Positions 1-8,494 of a stretch of DNA of 64,000 nt are shown in pieces. The first letter of the stretch is position 1; each line of letters opens with the position of its first letter. The DNA is from an uncultured Flavobacteriales bacterium (lineage in GTDB: Bacteria > Bacteroidota > Bacteroidia > Flavobacteriales > UBA7312): assembly GCA_913048435.1 (NCBI GenBank), contig CAJWWC010000003.1:49553-113552 (forward strand), in the 5' to 3' direction. Both the position numbers and the translations under genes were made by a program. The notes under the pieces were generated by a model. That model saw nothing but the letters and a program-made list of their open reading frames with translations. It searched no databases and was not told the origin of the DNA.

Positions 1-835
1 CTGCCACTGGAGAATATAAAGATTTGTCTTCCTTGAGAATAAAGAAGCCATTTTCAAAAATATTTTGATTACCCATCGTGTAAATAGCTTTATAATAATC
101 GTAATTATTTGCGTATTTATTATTCAAAACAACATCTTGGTATTCAAAAAAGACTTCAAATAAGAGGTTTAAATCATAATTATTTGGTAAGTAAAGTTTG
201 GTTACATTTCTACAACCTAAACCATAGTACAAGAAAATATCATTAGCTAAAGCTTTTCTTTGATCTAAACTCTCATCTCCTGTAAGAATTGCTACAGAAG
301 TACGGCTCTTTCTTAGCAAAGAAGGATAATCTTTAAAGTAATATTCAAAATACTTGAAAGATTCGTTACTTCCTGTGGCGATAACAGCGTCAAAATTTTC
401 AACTTTTTCAACTATTTTAATATCACTTTTAAAACGTGGCTCAATTATTAATAACTCATCAATAATTGGCAAAATCAAACGATTGTCTTTAGATGACAGT
501 TTGATAATTGCCCTATGGCCACTCATCAAAACACATAGTAAGTCATTAAAACCAACTAATGGAATATTACCCGCCATTATAATAGAAATATTCTTTTTTG
601 CCTCAACAGGAATAGAGTATGAAGATAACCAAGAGGATAGTTTAGTAGAACATAAATTATTACAAATAGCTGAAATAGAAGACCTTATATTACTTACCGT
701 AAACCAACCATTATAAGAAGATGAGGATTGTATGATTATTTCTAAAGGGTGATTTGAATTAAAATTTTCATCACAAAAATCTATTAAAAAATCACCTAAT
801 TTTTCAAAAGCCTTAATTCTATCTTCTGTTATCAT
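1..835 (-). CDS. Acyl-CoA reductase, LuxC family (partial, runs off left edge)
   Basis: The minus strand is open from an ATG at 835 to base 1, giving about 278 residues starting MITEDRIKAFEKLGDF; the C-terminus lies outside the window. The reading (GWFTVSNIRSSISAI, then IIMAGNIPLVGFNDLLCVLMSG and IATGSNESFKYFEYYF) matches the N-terminal and cofactor-binding part of LuxC-type fatty acyl-CoA reductases, which reduce acyl-CoA or acyl groups to aldehydes with NADPH. The family is common in Bacteroidota lacking luciferase, so light production is not implied. It is divergent from the ferredoxin gene, with a 54-base gap. The ORF track misses it because the frame has no stop inside the window. The family call is by recognition only; the catalytic cysteine region is not fully visible. 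Confidence 0.85.
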   Translation of the reverse strand, partial: MITEDRIKAFEKLGDFLIDFCDENFNSNHPLEIIIQSSSSYNGWFTVSNIRSSISAICNNLCSTKLSSWLSSYSIPVEAKKNISIIMAGNIPLVGFNDLLCVLMSGHRAIIKLSSKDNRLILPIIDELLIIEPRFKSDIKIVEKVENFDAVIATGSNESFKYFEYYFKDYPSLLRKSRTSVAILTGDESLDQRKALANDIFLYYGLGCRNVTKLYLPNNYDLNLLFEVFFEYQDVVLNNKYANNYDYYKAIYTMGNQNIFENGFFILKEDKSLYSPVA

Positions 836-842
836 TTCTTTT

Positions 843-850
843 TATATTTG
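843..850 (+). promoter_or_regulatory. Promoter -7 element of the ferredoxin gene
   Basis: TATATTTG matches the Bacteroidota -7 consensus TAnnTTTG and lies 39 bases before the chosen ferredoxin start at 890. It also shows that the track start at 848 (a TTG inside the promoter) is not used. No clear TTG was seen at the usual -33 distance. Confidence 0.55.
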
Positions 851-889
851 TACTGCAAATTAAAACTATTAAGCTTCTTAGATAAAAAA

Positions 890-1237
890 ATGGAAATTAA
901 AATTTCTGATAAGTTCATAAGCTGTGGTGCTTGTGAGCCTGAATGTCCTAACAATGCTATTTATGAAGGAGGTATGGAATGGCATTTCTCTGAAGGTACT
1001 TCCCTTTCTGGTTCCATTTCAACTAAAAGTGGTGGTGATTTCGATTCTAATGCTTCACAAAAACCTGAAGATTATGATGTTTACTATATTGTTACTGATA
1101 AATTTACTGAGTGCAAAGGTTTTCACGATGAGCCTCAATGTGCTGCTGTTTGTCCAGTAGATTGCTGTATTCCTGACGAAGATAATGTTGAGACAGAAGA
1201 TGAATTATTTTCTAAAAAAAACTTTTTAAATGCTTAG
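890..1237 (+). CDS. 4Fe-4S dicluster ferredoxin
   Basis: A 115-residue soluble electron carrier. The first cluster motif is CGACEPECP near residue 12 and the second is a C-x8-C-x3-C-x3-C pattern (CKGFHDEPQCAAVCPVDCC) near residue 75, as in bacterial ferredoxins with two [4Fe-4S] clusters and an insertion between motifs. I moved the start from the track's TTG at 848 to the ATG at 890, since the family begins at MxxKI and a promoter element covers 843-850. The stop at 1237 abuts the next ATG at 1238, so it is probably co-transcribed with the following gene. It lies next to a LuxC-type reductase, but a direct electron-transfer link is only a guess. Confidence 0.9.
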   Translation: MEIKISDKFISCGACEPECPNNAIYEGGMEWHFSEGTSLSGSISTKSGGDFDSNASQKPEDYDVYYIVTDKFTECKGFHDEPQCAAVCPVDCCIPDEDNVETEDELFSKKNFLNA

Positions 1238-2119
1238 ATGAAAAACCGATTGTTACATAAAGCCATTTTTATACAATCGATTTTTAATTTACTTTCTTTT
1301 TCAGTTTCAGCCCAGAAAACAGATTTTGCATACTATGAATCTGAAATTCAAAAAATTGCCCCTCTATTACAAAACGCTAAAAATGATGAAGAAAAATTAA
1401 AAGCTAATGCTGATTTCATTGAACTTTGGGATTTAGTCCTTGACGACCCTAAATCCATGAAGCATGATTTCGAAATGTTAACGACATTTCCTATTCTCAC
1501 ATCAAAAAACAAAAAATTAAGGATAATAAATTGGTATATCCCACTTTCCAATAACATAAACAAATATTTTGCTATTGTTCAGTACTACAATAACAGAAAA
1601 GAATACAAAGTGGAATTTCTAAAACCACTAGAGGGGGAAGTAAAAATGGCTAATTCATTAAAACTCAACAATAGCCAATGGATTGGTGCTTTATATTACA
1701 GTATGACACCCTTTAAAAGAGGAAAAAAAGAGTATTATTTATTGCTAGGCTGGGATGGTAACGATGAAAGAAGTAATAAAAAAATTATGGATATACTTTC
1801 CATTTCTAAATCCTTGACCTTTGGTGCTCCTATTTTTCGGTATGACAAAGAACGTTTTCATAGGTATATATTGGAATACAAGGAAGACGCTGCTGTTTCT
1901 GTTCAATACAATAAAGATATAGAAAGTATAGTATTTCCAAACCTCACCCCAATAAGCGAGGATTTGACTGGACTTTACGACTTCTATATTCCTGATGGAA
2001 GCATAAATGCTTTCGAATTGAAAAATGGAACCTTCAAGTTCAAAAAAGATATTCAAAATCCTCAAAAAGTTAATGTTCCAAATATCAAAAAAATTGATAG
2101 TGGTTTGTTTCCTGAGTAA
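1238..2119 (+). CDS. Secreted protein of unknown function
   Basis: 293 residues. It starts with a Sec signal peptide (MKNRLLHKAIFIQSIFNLLSFSVSAQ, likely cleaved after Ala25, typical xAQ ending of Bacteroidota). The mature part is rich in aromatic and charged residues, has no transmembrane segment or lipobox, and contains segments such as GALYYSMTPFKRGKKEYYLLLGWDG that look like beta strands. I do not recognise a named family. It starts directly after the ferredoxin stop and ends 38 bases before serC, so it may belong to one transcript. A periplasmic location is inferred from the signal peptide. Confidence 0.75.
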   Translation: MKNRLLHKAIFIQSIFNLLSFSVSAQKTDFAYYESEIQKIAPLLQNAKNDEEKLKANADFIELWDLVLDDPKSMKHDFEMLTTFPILTSKNKKLRIINWYIPLSNNINKYFAIVQYYNNRKEYKVEFLKPLEGEVKMANSLKLNNSQWIGALYYSMTPFKRGKKEYYLLLGWDGNDERSNKKIMDILSISKSLTFGAPIFRYDKERFHRYILEYKEDAAVSVQYNKDIESIVFPNLTPISEDLTGLYDFYIPDGSINAFELKNGTFKFKKDIQNPQKVNVPNIKKIDSGLFPE

Positions 2120-2157
2120 AAAGAAAACTGCATTTTTGTATATATAATATTTCAAAT

Positions 2158-3225
2158 ATGAAAAAGCATAATTTTAGTGCAGGACCTTGCATTTTACCCC
2201 AACAAGTTTTTAAAGAAGCATCATCTTCCATTATTAACTTCAACAATTTAGACCTTTCATTGATAGAGATATCTCATAGAAGTGTTGATTTTGTTGCTGT
2301 TATGGAAGAGGCTGTAGAACTTGTTAAGGAACTTTTAGAAGTACCTTCAGGATATTCTGTCTTATTCTTGCAAGGTGGAGCTAGTATGGAATTTTTGATG
2401 GTAGCCATCAACCTAATGAAGGTTAATGGTAAGGCTGGCTATTTAGATACAGGAGCTTGGTCAACGAAAGCAATCAAAGAAGCTAAATTGTTCGGTAATA
2501 CTCAAATATTGGCTAGTTCCAAAGATAAGAATTACAGCTATATCCCTAAAGATTACACTATACCTTCTGATTTAAATTATTTTCACTGTACATCAAACAA
2601 CACTATTTTTGGTACACAAATAAAAGCGTTTCCAATAACAAATGTGATTACCGTCTGCGATATGTCATCAGATATATTCAGTAAGAAAATTGATGTTTCC
2701 AAATTTGACTTAATCTATGCTGGAGCACAGAAAAATTTAGGTCCTGCAGGAACAACTTTAGTTATCATAAGGGATGAAATATTAGGACATACTGGTAGAG
2801 AAATACCTTCTATGCTAGATTATAAAACACACATTGCAAAGGATAGTATGTTCAATACACCTCCTGTTTTCCCAATTTACGTTAGTATGCTTACAATGCG
2901 TTGGTTGAAAGAGAATGGAGGTGTAAGTTGGATAGAAAAAATAAATCAGCAAAAGGCAGATTTAATATACCAAACTATTGATAATAGCTCAATCTTTGAA
3001 GGAAGCGCTAATGTAGAAGACCGTTCCACTATGAATGCAACCTTCCTAATAACAAATAAAGAACTTGAAAAAGAATTTGATAAGTTATGTGCTAACGGTG
3101 GTATTAATGGACTTAAAGGTCACCGTTCTGTAGGTGGTTACAGAGCATCTATGTATAATGCTATGCCACTAGAAAGTATACAAGCTTTAATAGAAATAAT
3201 GAACGAATTAGAAAGAAAAATATAA
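2158..3225 (+). CDS. serC: Phosphoserine aminotransferase
   Basis: 355 residues, a usual length for SerC. It is a PLP enzyme that transfers an amino group from glutamate to 3-phosphohydroxypyruvate, the second step of serine synthesis, and also acts in pyridoxal phosphate synthesis. The N-terminus HNFSAGPCILP is the family signature, LQGGASMEF near residue 71 binds the cofactor phosphate, and Lys192 in AGAQKNLGPAG is the Schiff-base lysine. Its stop overlaps the serA ATG by one base (TAATG), so the two serine genes are translationally coupled. Confidence 0.97.
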   Translation: MKKHNFSAGPCILPQQVFKEASSSIINFNNLDLSLIEISHRSVDFVAVMEEAVELVKELLEVPSGYSVLFLQGGASMEFLMVAINLMKVNGKAGYLDTGAWSTKAIKEAKLFGNTQILASSKDKNYSYIPKDYTIPSDLNYFHCTSNNTIFGTQIKAFPITNVITVCDMSSDIFSKKIDVSKFDLIYAGAQKNLGPAGTTLVIIRDEILGHTGREIPSMLDYKTHIAKDSMFNTPPVFPIYVSMLTMRWLKENGGVSWIEKINQQKADLIYQTIDNSSIFEGSANVEDRSTMNATFLITNKELEKEFDKLCANGGINGLKGHRSVGGYRASMYNAMPLESIQALIEIMNELERKI

Positions 3226-4181
3226 TGACAAAAGTACTTGCCAACGATGGCATCTCACAATTAGGAATTGACACTTTAGAATCTGCTGGTTTTAAAGTAA
3301 TAACTCAAAAAGTAGCCCAAGAGCAATTGGCTGATGTGATTAATGAAAAAAATATTAGTGTTTTATTAGTAAGATCGGCAACTACTGCTAGAAGAGAATT
3401 GATTGACGCTTGTCCAAACTTGAAAATGATTGGTCGCGGAGGTGTTGGAATGGATAATATTGATGTAAACTATGCTAGAAGTAAAGGATTACAAGTTGTT
3501 AATACTCCAGCTGCATCTTCTGAGTCAGTAGCTGAATTAGTATTCTCTCATTTGTTTAATATGGTGCGTTTTGTATACGATTCAAATCGTCAAATGCCAT
3601 TAGAAGGAGATTCTAAATTTAAAGAATTGAAAAAGGCTTATGCCAAAGGTACAGAGCTGAAAGGCAAGACACTAGGAATTATCGGATTTGGAAGGATTGG
3701 ACAAGAAGTTGCAAAAAGAGCTATTGGACTAGGCATGAGAGTTATTGCTAATGATAAATTCATCAAAAATGCAATTGTTGAGTTAAAATTCTTTGATGGA
3801 CAAACAGCTAATTTTAATATAAGAACAGTTTCCCTTGATGATATTTTTAAAGAAAGCGATTATATTACTCTTCATATTCCTAAACTTTCTGAAAAAGCTG
3901 TCATTGGCGAAATAGAAATTAAAATGATGAAAGATGGTGTAGGTATTGTCAATGCCGCCAGAGGAGGTGCTATAGATGAAGATGCTTTAATGAATGCTTT
4001 AGACAGTGGCAAAATATCATCGGCAGGTCTAGATGTTTTTGAAAATGAGCCTAAACCACAAATAAAACTATTAATGCAGTCCAATGTTTCACTAACACCA
4101 CATATTGGTGCTGCAACAAATGAAGCTCAAGATAGAATAGGTAAAGAGTTAGCCGACAAAATTATATCTTATTTTAAATAA
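3225..4181 (+). CDS. serA: D-3-phosphoglycerate dehydrogenase, short type
   Basis: 318 residues; NAD-dependent oxidation of 3-phosphoglycerate, the first step of serine synthesis. The Rossmann motif GFGRIG is at residues 154-159, the catalytic Arg is in NAARGGAIDED near 236 and the catalytic His in TPHIGAATNEAQ near 292. The protein ends directly after the catalytic domain and lacks the C-terminal ACT domain that gives serine feedback in longer SerA forms. The order serC-serA with a one-base overlap supports this assignment over other 2-hydroxyacid dehydrogenases. Confidence 0.93.
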   Translation: MTKVLANDGISQLGIDTLESAGFKVITQKVAQEQLADVINEKNISVLLVRSATTARRELIDACPNLKMIGRGGVGMDNIDVNYARSKGLQVVNTPAASSESVAELVFSHLFNMVRFVYDSNRQMPLEGDSKFKELKKAYAKGTELKGKTLGIIGFGRIGQEVAKRAIGLGMRVIANDKFIKNAIVELKFFDGQTANFNIRTVSLDDIFKESDYITLHIPKLSEKAVIGEIEIKMMKDGVGIVNAARGGAIDEDALMNALDSGKISSAGLDVFENEPKPQIKLLMQSNVSLTPHIGAATNEAQDRIGKELADKIISYFK

Positions 4182-4218
4182 TTTACTATAACTTAAAAGC
4201 CTTTAAAATTGTATTACT

Positions 4219-5439
4219 ATGGCAAAAATTGTCCCTTTTCGTGCAATACGTCCTAGTCGAGATAAAGTATCTCTTGTGGCTAGTCGTTCCTATCTTAGCT
4301 ACTCAAAAAAAATACTCCTTAAAAAACTTAAAAATAACCCTTATACCTTTCTTCACATAATCAACCCAGATTTTTCAGTTAGAAATGAAGTTAATTGTTA
4401 CAATGAAAAATTTGAACTTGTCAAAGAGAAATTTAAAAGTTTTATAAAAGAAGGAATATTTCAAAAAGATAATTCTGATTGTTTCTACATCTACCAAAAA
4501 AATAATAAAAATGGAAATTCATTTATCGGAATAATAGGTGCCGCCTCCGTAGCAGACTATCAAAATGGTCATATTAAAATACACGAGCAAACCATAAAAA
4601 AAAGAGAAGAACTGTTCAAAAATTACCTGCAAACCACAGGCTTTAATGCTGAACCCGTTCTATTAACTTATCCTAACCATCAATCCATCGATAAGATTAT
4701 AAAGCGTTATGCTCAAACTAGAACTGAATACGAATTTAAGACCACTAACAAATCCGAACACAAACTTTGGTTAGTCAATGATGTAAATGATATTCAATTA
4801 ATTAAACGATCCTTTAATGAGATTGAAAATCTATACATAGCTGACGGCCATCATCGATTTGCTTCTTCAAGCCTACTAGCAAAGGAATCTAACAACTCAA
4901 ACACAAAATATTGTATGAGTTACCTTATCGCTGAAGACCAACTCAAAGTAATAAGTTTTAATAGACTTCTTAAAAACTTAAACAACTTATCTAGTGATGA
5001 TTTTTTAACTCAGATTAAGCAGAAATATAAGCTTAAAGAAGTTAAAAAGGCTTTAGTACCATCTCAAAAAGACGAAATCACACTCTATATTTCTAAAAAA
5101 TGGTATTCTCTTATTGCCAAAGAAGAATACGTGAATAGAACACATTGTGTAGAAAAATTAGACCCAGCTATTTTATCAAATAATATTTTAGCACCTATTC
5201 TGGGAATAACTGACCCAAGAAATGACAAACGTTTGGCATTTATTGATGGTACTCATACATTAGAGAAAATTAAGCATAAAGTTGATTCTGAAGAATTTAA
5301 AGCCGCTTTTGTGCTAAAACCAATAAGTATAAATCAAATTAAAGAAGTGGCGGACAAGGGTCAATCTATGCCTCCTAAAAGTACTTATATTCAACCTAAA
5401 CTAAGAAGCGGTATGTTAATTTATGATTTAGAGGATTAA
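4219..5439 (+). CDS. DUF1015 family protein
   Basis: 406 residues, cytoplasmic, full length for this widespread family of unproven function. It begins with the family pattern MAKIVPFRAIRPS and carries the conserved YIADGHHRFASS segment (DGHHR at residues 209-213), which resembles a ParB/Srx-like nucleotide-binding motif. The C-terminal MPPKSTYIQPKLRSGMLIYDLED is also typical. It lies 37 bases after serA, and its TAA is followed at once by the yggS ATG, an arrangement with serC and serA that is common in Bacteroidota. A role tied to serine metabolism is suggested only by this neighbourhood. Confidence 0.9.
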   Translation: MAKIVPFRAIRPSRDKVSLVASRSYLSYSKKILLKKLKNNPYTFLHIINPDFSVRNEVNCYNEKFELVKEKFKSFIKEGIFQKDNSDCFYIYQKNNKNGNSFIGIIGAASVADYQNGHIKIHEQTIKKREELFKNYLQTTGFNAEPVLLTYPNHQSIDKIIKRYAQTRTEYEFKTTNKSEHKLWLVNDVNDIQLIKRSFNEIENLYIADGHHRFASSSLLAKESNNSNTKYCMSYLIAEDQLKVISFNRLLKNLNNLSSDDFLTQIKQKYKLKEVKKALVPSQKDEITLYISKKWYSLIAKEEYVNRTHCVEKLDPAILSNNILAPILGITDPRNDKRLAFIDGTHTLEKIKHKVDSEEFKAAFVLKPISINQIKEVADKGQSMPPKSTYIQPKLRSGMLIYDLED

Positions 5440-6078
5440 ATGAATATTAAAACTAACATATCAAACATTCTCAACGATTTAGATGAAAAGGTTCATTTAG
5501 TAGCCGTTTCCAAAACAAAACCTACAACCTACATTCTTGAAGCATACCAAGCGGGTCAACGTGTATTTGGAGAAAATAAAGTTCAAGAATTAGTCGAAAA
5601 GTCTGCTGTTCTACCTGAAAATATTCAATGGCATATGATAGGTCATCTTCAAACCAATAAAGTAAAATACATCGCACCATTTGTTTCGCTTATTCAAGCC
5701 GTAGATTCTAAAAAGCTATTAATTGAAATCGATAAGAGAGCTAAACAAAATGATAGAGTGATACACTGCTTATTACAAATTCATATTGCACAAGAATCCA
5801 GTAAGTTCGGACTGAGCGAAGATGAGGCTCTAGAATTATTAGAAATGAACCTAGCCAACGTCAGCATTGATGGGATAATGGGAATGGCAACTTTTACAGA
5901 TAACAAACAACAAATAAGAAGTGAATTTAAGTCCCTAAAAAACACTTTTGAAAAAGCTAAAAGTAAATTTCATAAGTTATCTATCTTATCAATGGGAATG
6001 AGTGGTGATTATAATATTGCCATCGAAGAAGGAAGTAATATGGTTAGAATTGGCTCATCTATTTTTGGTAGCCGATAG
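5440..6078 (+). CDS. yggS: YggS/PROSC family PLP homeostasis protein
   Basis: 212 residues, a single-domain fold-type III PLP-binding protein thought to buffer free pyridoxal phosphate rather than catalyse a reaction. Lys25 in VAVSKTKP is the PLP lysine, and FGENKVQEL, WHMIGHLQTNK, and the C-terminal MSGDYNIAIEEGSNMVRIGSSIFG are family signatures. It directly follows the DUF1015 stop without a gap. It is convergent with the small ORF at 6079-6267, whose stop abuts it. Confidence 0.95.
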   Translation: MNIKTNISNILNDLDEKVHLVAVSKTKPTTYILEAYQAGQRVFGENKVQELVEKSAVLPENIQWHMIGHLQTNKVKYIAPFVSLIQAVDSKKLLIEIDKRAKQNDRVIHCLLQIHIAQESSKFGLSEDEALELLEMNLANVSIDGIMGMATFTDNKQQIRSEFKSLKNTFEKAKSKFHKLSILSMGMSGDYNIAIEEGSNMVRIGSSIFGSR

Positions 6079-6267
6079 TTAGTTTTGTTTAGTAATTAAT
6101 TTCCACATTTTACCAACTTCTTTATTTTCAGAACCCCTATAAACCTGACCAGTTTCTTCATCAATCAATATCCATTTAGTTGGACATTTTGTAATTACTT
6201 TAAGCTCTACAGCTTTATCTAAATCCTCAACTTCTAATTTATTTATAATTCTAGTTTTTTTTATCAT
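6079..6267 (-). CDS. Small hypothetical protein downstream of the MarR regulator
   Basis: 62 residues, charged and without a signal peptide or membrane segment; WILIDEETGQVYRGSENKEVGKMWKLI is the most structured-looking part. Its ATG at 6267 lies one base after the MarR stop (TGATATG), which suggests translational coupling. I do not recognise a family. The close spacing and full use of the gap to yggS support a real gene, but the evidence is limited to context. Confidence 0.6.
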   Translation of the reverse strand: MIKKTRIINKLEVEDLDKAVELKVITKCPTKWILIDEETGQVYRGSENKEVGKMWKLITKQN

Positions 6268-6268
6268 A

Positions 6269-6736
6269 TCAATAGTATTGTGCTATTTCTCTTAATTGGT
6301 CTAAAATACGATTTGTTTGTTTAGCATCATCACCAGAAATTATAACTTTTATCTTAGAATTCATATCAGCCAATATCACATCTAACTCATTTAAAAAAGA
6401 TAAACCTCTAGAAGTGATAACAATTTCAATTCTTCTACGATCTTTAGAAGACACACTTCTGTTCACTAAATCTTTTGAAATTAACTTATCTAGTAATCTA
6501 GATACATTGGAAGACTTATCTAACATTCGATGCTCTATATCCATTAAAGCAATAGATTTACCTTTCTGTCCTCTTAAAATACGTAATACGTTATACTGTT
6601 GAGTTGATAAATCATAAGGTTTAAACAAACGACTCGTTATCAAATTCAACAAATTTGCGGAATATATAACATTTATCATCAGTTTTTCTTGCTCTGAATC
6701 AAACTTTGATTGGGAAATGGATTGTTCTAAACTCAT
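6269..6736 (-). CDS. MarR family transcriptional regulator
   Basis: 155 residues with the chosen start. It shows the winged-helix order of MarR proteins: an N-terminal dimerisation helix, LSTQQYNVLRILRGQKGKSIALMDIEHRML, the recognition part DKSSNVSRLLDKLISKDLVNRS, and the wing SSKDRRRIEIVITSRG with the DRR signature. The track start at 6775 lies inside the operator, so I prefer the ATG at 6736, five bases after a TATATTTG element (minus strand). It is divergent from the pirin gene. Regulation of itself and pirin through the repeated ATGTATAAACAT/ATGTATATACAT boxes is inferred; the ligand is unknown. Confidence 0.9.
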   Translation of the reverse strand: MSLEQSISQSKFDSEQEKLMINVIYSANLLNLITSRLFKPYDLSTQQYNVLRILRGQKGKSIALMDIEHRMLDKSSNVSRLLDKLISKDLVNRSVSSKDRRRIEIVITSRGLSFLNELDVILADMNSKIKVIISGDDAKQTNRILDQLREIAQYY

Positions 6737-6741
6737 TAATA

Positions 6742-6749
6742 CAAATATA
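6742..6749 (-). promoter_or_regulatory. Promoter -7 element of the MarR gene
   Basis: Read on the minus strand, TATATTTG matches TAnnTTTG and ends five bases before the chosen MarR ATG at 6736. This implies a very short or absent 5' leader and supports the shorter start. Confidence 0.55.
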
Positions 6750-6775
6750 TGTATAAACATTATATGTATATACAT
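6749..6775. promoter_or_regulatory. Probable MarR operator, two palindromic boxes
   Basis: ATGTATAAACAT (6749-6760) and ATGTATATACAT (6764-6775) are two near-identical 12-base boxes, 15 bases from start to start; the second is a perfect palindrome. They lie between the two divergent -7 elements, where bound protein would block both promoters. Binding by the adjacent MarR protein is inferred. Confidence 0.6.
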
Positions 6776-6776
6776 T

Positions 6777-6784
6777 TAATTTTG
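6777..6784 (+). promoter_or_regulatory. Promoter -7 element of the pirin gene
   Basis: TAATTTTG matches TAnnTTTG and lies 12 bases before the pirin ATG at 6797, immediately after the palindromic box at 6764-6775. Confidence 0.5.
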
Positions 6785-6796
6785 TATATTTAGACT

Positions 6797-7516
6797 ATGA
6801 TTAAACATTACAACATTAGCAATCAAGCATATGGTGAGTTTAATGGTGGTCACATAATAGAAAATAAACCACTTGGCTTTCCTCAAGATGGTGGTAAACT
6901 GAAGCCCTATTCAAATATATTCTATTGGGCACACGCTAGTGCAAAAAAAGACAGTGTCATAGGTTTGCATCCACATAGAGGATTTGAAATTATGTCAATA
7001 ATATTAGAGGGAAATATACAACATTATGATACTCTACTTAAAAAATGGATACTATTAGAAAAAGGCGATGTTCAATTAATTCAGTCAGGTTCAGGAATTT
7101 CACATGCTGAGGCTATGCAAAATGAATCAGAAATATTTCAGATATGGTTTAATCCCGATTTAAGAAAAACATTAAATCATCCGGCTAAATACCTAGATGT
7201 CAAAGCCAAAGACTTACCGCAAACAAATAATATTACCACTATAGTTGGTAAAGACTCTCCTATCCAATTAGAAAGTGAAAAGATTGAAATCACCCAAATA
7301 GCATTACAAGTCGGTAAGTTTCAAATGGATATCGAAAAAGAATTTTACTACTCCTATTATCTTATAGAAGGTGAATTAATGATATATCAAGTCCGTGTTT
7401 CTAAAGATGATTTTTTTATCGTTGAAGATGAAGAGTCATTGAACTATGAAGTTTTAGTTAATGGGAGAATGCTACTTATAAAGTCGCCGGTAAACCTTTC
7501 CTACCCTGTTTATTAA
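6797..7516 (+). CDS. Pirin family protein
   Basis: 239 residues, two cupin domains. The N-terminal cupin has the pirin metal-site pattern: GLHPHRGFEIMSIILEGNIQHYD near residues 57-79 and GSGISHAE near 99-106, giving the His/His/His/Glu iron ligands. Known members include quercetin dioxygenases and redox-sensing regulators, and the substrate cannot be told from sequence. It is divergent from a MarR gene, a pairing seen in other Bacteroidota, which points to regulated expression in response to a small molecule or oxidant. It converges on purC. Confidence 0.92.
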   Translation: MIKHYNISNQAYGEFNGGHIIENKPLGFPQDGGKLKPYSNIFYWAHASAKKDSVIGLHPHRGFEIMSIILEGNIQHYDTLLKKWILLEKGDVQLIQSGSGISHAEAMQNESEIFQIWFNPDLRKTLNHPAKYLDVKAKDLPQTNNITTIVGKDSPIQLESEKIEITQIALQVGKFQMDIEKEFYYSYYLIEGELMIYQVRVSKDDFFIVEDEESLNYEVLVNGRMLLIKSPVNLSYPVY

Positions 7517-7540
7517 AAAAGGACCCGTTCTGGGGCCTTT
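7515..7540 (-). terminator. Rho-independent terminator of purC
   Basis: On the minus strand AAAGGCCCC, a four-base loop and GGGTCCTTT form a stem with one mismatch, followed by TTTTTT. It lies directly after the purC stop. It has no T-run in the plus direction, so it acts mainly on purC. Confidence 0.8.
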
Positions 7541-7543
7541 GAA

Positions 7544-8494
7544 TTATTTACTTAAATAGTTGAAAATGTTTTGTTCTACCCTGTTCAGAACGTCTGAGAC
7601 GTCTTCTTTTACAAATTTATCTCCAGTAATATGCTCAAAAAGCTCTATATATCTTTCAGAAACTGATTCACAAAACTCTTTACTCATCTCAGGGATACTT
7701 TGACCATCTTTGCCTTGAAAACCATTTTCAATGAGCCATTGTCTAACAAACTCTTTAGACAATTGCTTTTGTGAATTTCCTGCTTTTAAATTTTCTTCAT
7801 ATCCTTCAATATAAAAATAACGTGACGAATCTGGAGTGTGAATTTCATCAATAAGAGTAATCTCACTGTTAGCATCTTTACCGAACTCATATTTAGTATC
7901 GACAAGAATAAGTCCTTTGTCTTCTGCTAATTCAGTTCCTCTTTGAAAAAGTTCTCTGGTATATTTCTCTAATAAAACGTAATCTTCCTCAGAAACTAAA
8001 CCTTGAGAAAGTATTTCTTCTCGAGAAATATCTTCATCGTGACCTACTTTTGCTTTGGTGGTAGGTGTAATTAGCGGTTGTTCAAACTTTTGATTCTCAA
8101 CCATACCATCAGGCATAGGTATACCACATAGCATACGCTTACCATCTCTATACTCTCTCCATGCATGCCCTGTAAGGTATCCTCTTATTACCATTTCAAC
8201 CATAAAAGGCTCACATCTTTTACCAATTGTTACCGATGGATCTGGAGTAGATTCTTTCCAGTTTTGGACAATATCTGATGTAGCGTCTAAAAACTTAGAT
8301 GCTATTTGATTTAGTACTTGACCTTTGTATGGGATTCCCTCAGGAAGAACATGGTCAAATGCCGATATTCTGTCCGATGCAATCATCACCAATTGCTCAT
8401 TTCCAATACTATATACATCTCTTACTTTTCCTTTGTAGAGGTTTTTTTGGTTAGGAAAATTAAAATCCGTTTTAATAATTACGTTCTTGCTCAT
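7544..8494 (-). CDS. purC: Phosphoribosylaminoimidazole-succinocarboxamide synthase
   Basis: 316 residues; the ATP-dependent joining of CAIR and aspartate in purine synthesis. Signatures are [13 protein letters not shown] near residue 19 (nucleotide-binding strand), [34 protein letters not shown] and [15 protein letters not shown] (SAICAR signature IDE/DE). The length fits the longer bacterial and eukaryote-like form rather than the 240-residue E. coli type. Its ATG lies 23 bases inside the end of phoH, so the two are co-transcribed and coupled. Confidence 0.97.
   Translation of the reverse strand: MSKNVIIKTDFNFPNQKNLYKGKVRDVYSIGNEQLVMIASDRISAFDHVLPEGIPYKGQVLNQIASKFLDATSDIVQNWKESTPDPSVTIGKRCEPFMVEMVIRGYLTGHAWREYRDGKRMLCGIPMPDGMVENQKFEQPLITPTTKAKVGHDEDISREEILSQGLVSEEDYVLLEKYTRELFQRGTELAEDKGLILVDTKYEFGKDANSEITLIDEIHTPDSSRYFYIEGYEENLKAGNSQKQLSKEFVRQWLIENGFQGKDGQSIPEMSKEFCESVSERYIELFEHITGDKFVKEDVSDVLNRVEQNIFNYLSK

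Noticed and set aside
354-716. 120-codon plus-strand ORF in the track
   Set aside because: It is the antisense shadow of the LuxC-type reductase, whose minus-strand frame is clearly coding.
1-835. Bioluminescence operon suggested by LuxC
   Set aside because: No luxA, luxB, luxD or luxE is seen, and LuxC-type reductases occur widely in non-luminous Bacteroidota.
1745-2155. 136-codon minus-strand ORF
   Set aside because: Antisense shadow of the secreted protein at 1238-2119; no signal or domain.
7515-7540. Bidirectional terminator shared by pirin and purC
   Set aside because: The plus direction has no T-run after the hairpin, so only the purC direction is supported.
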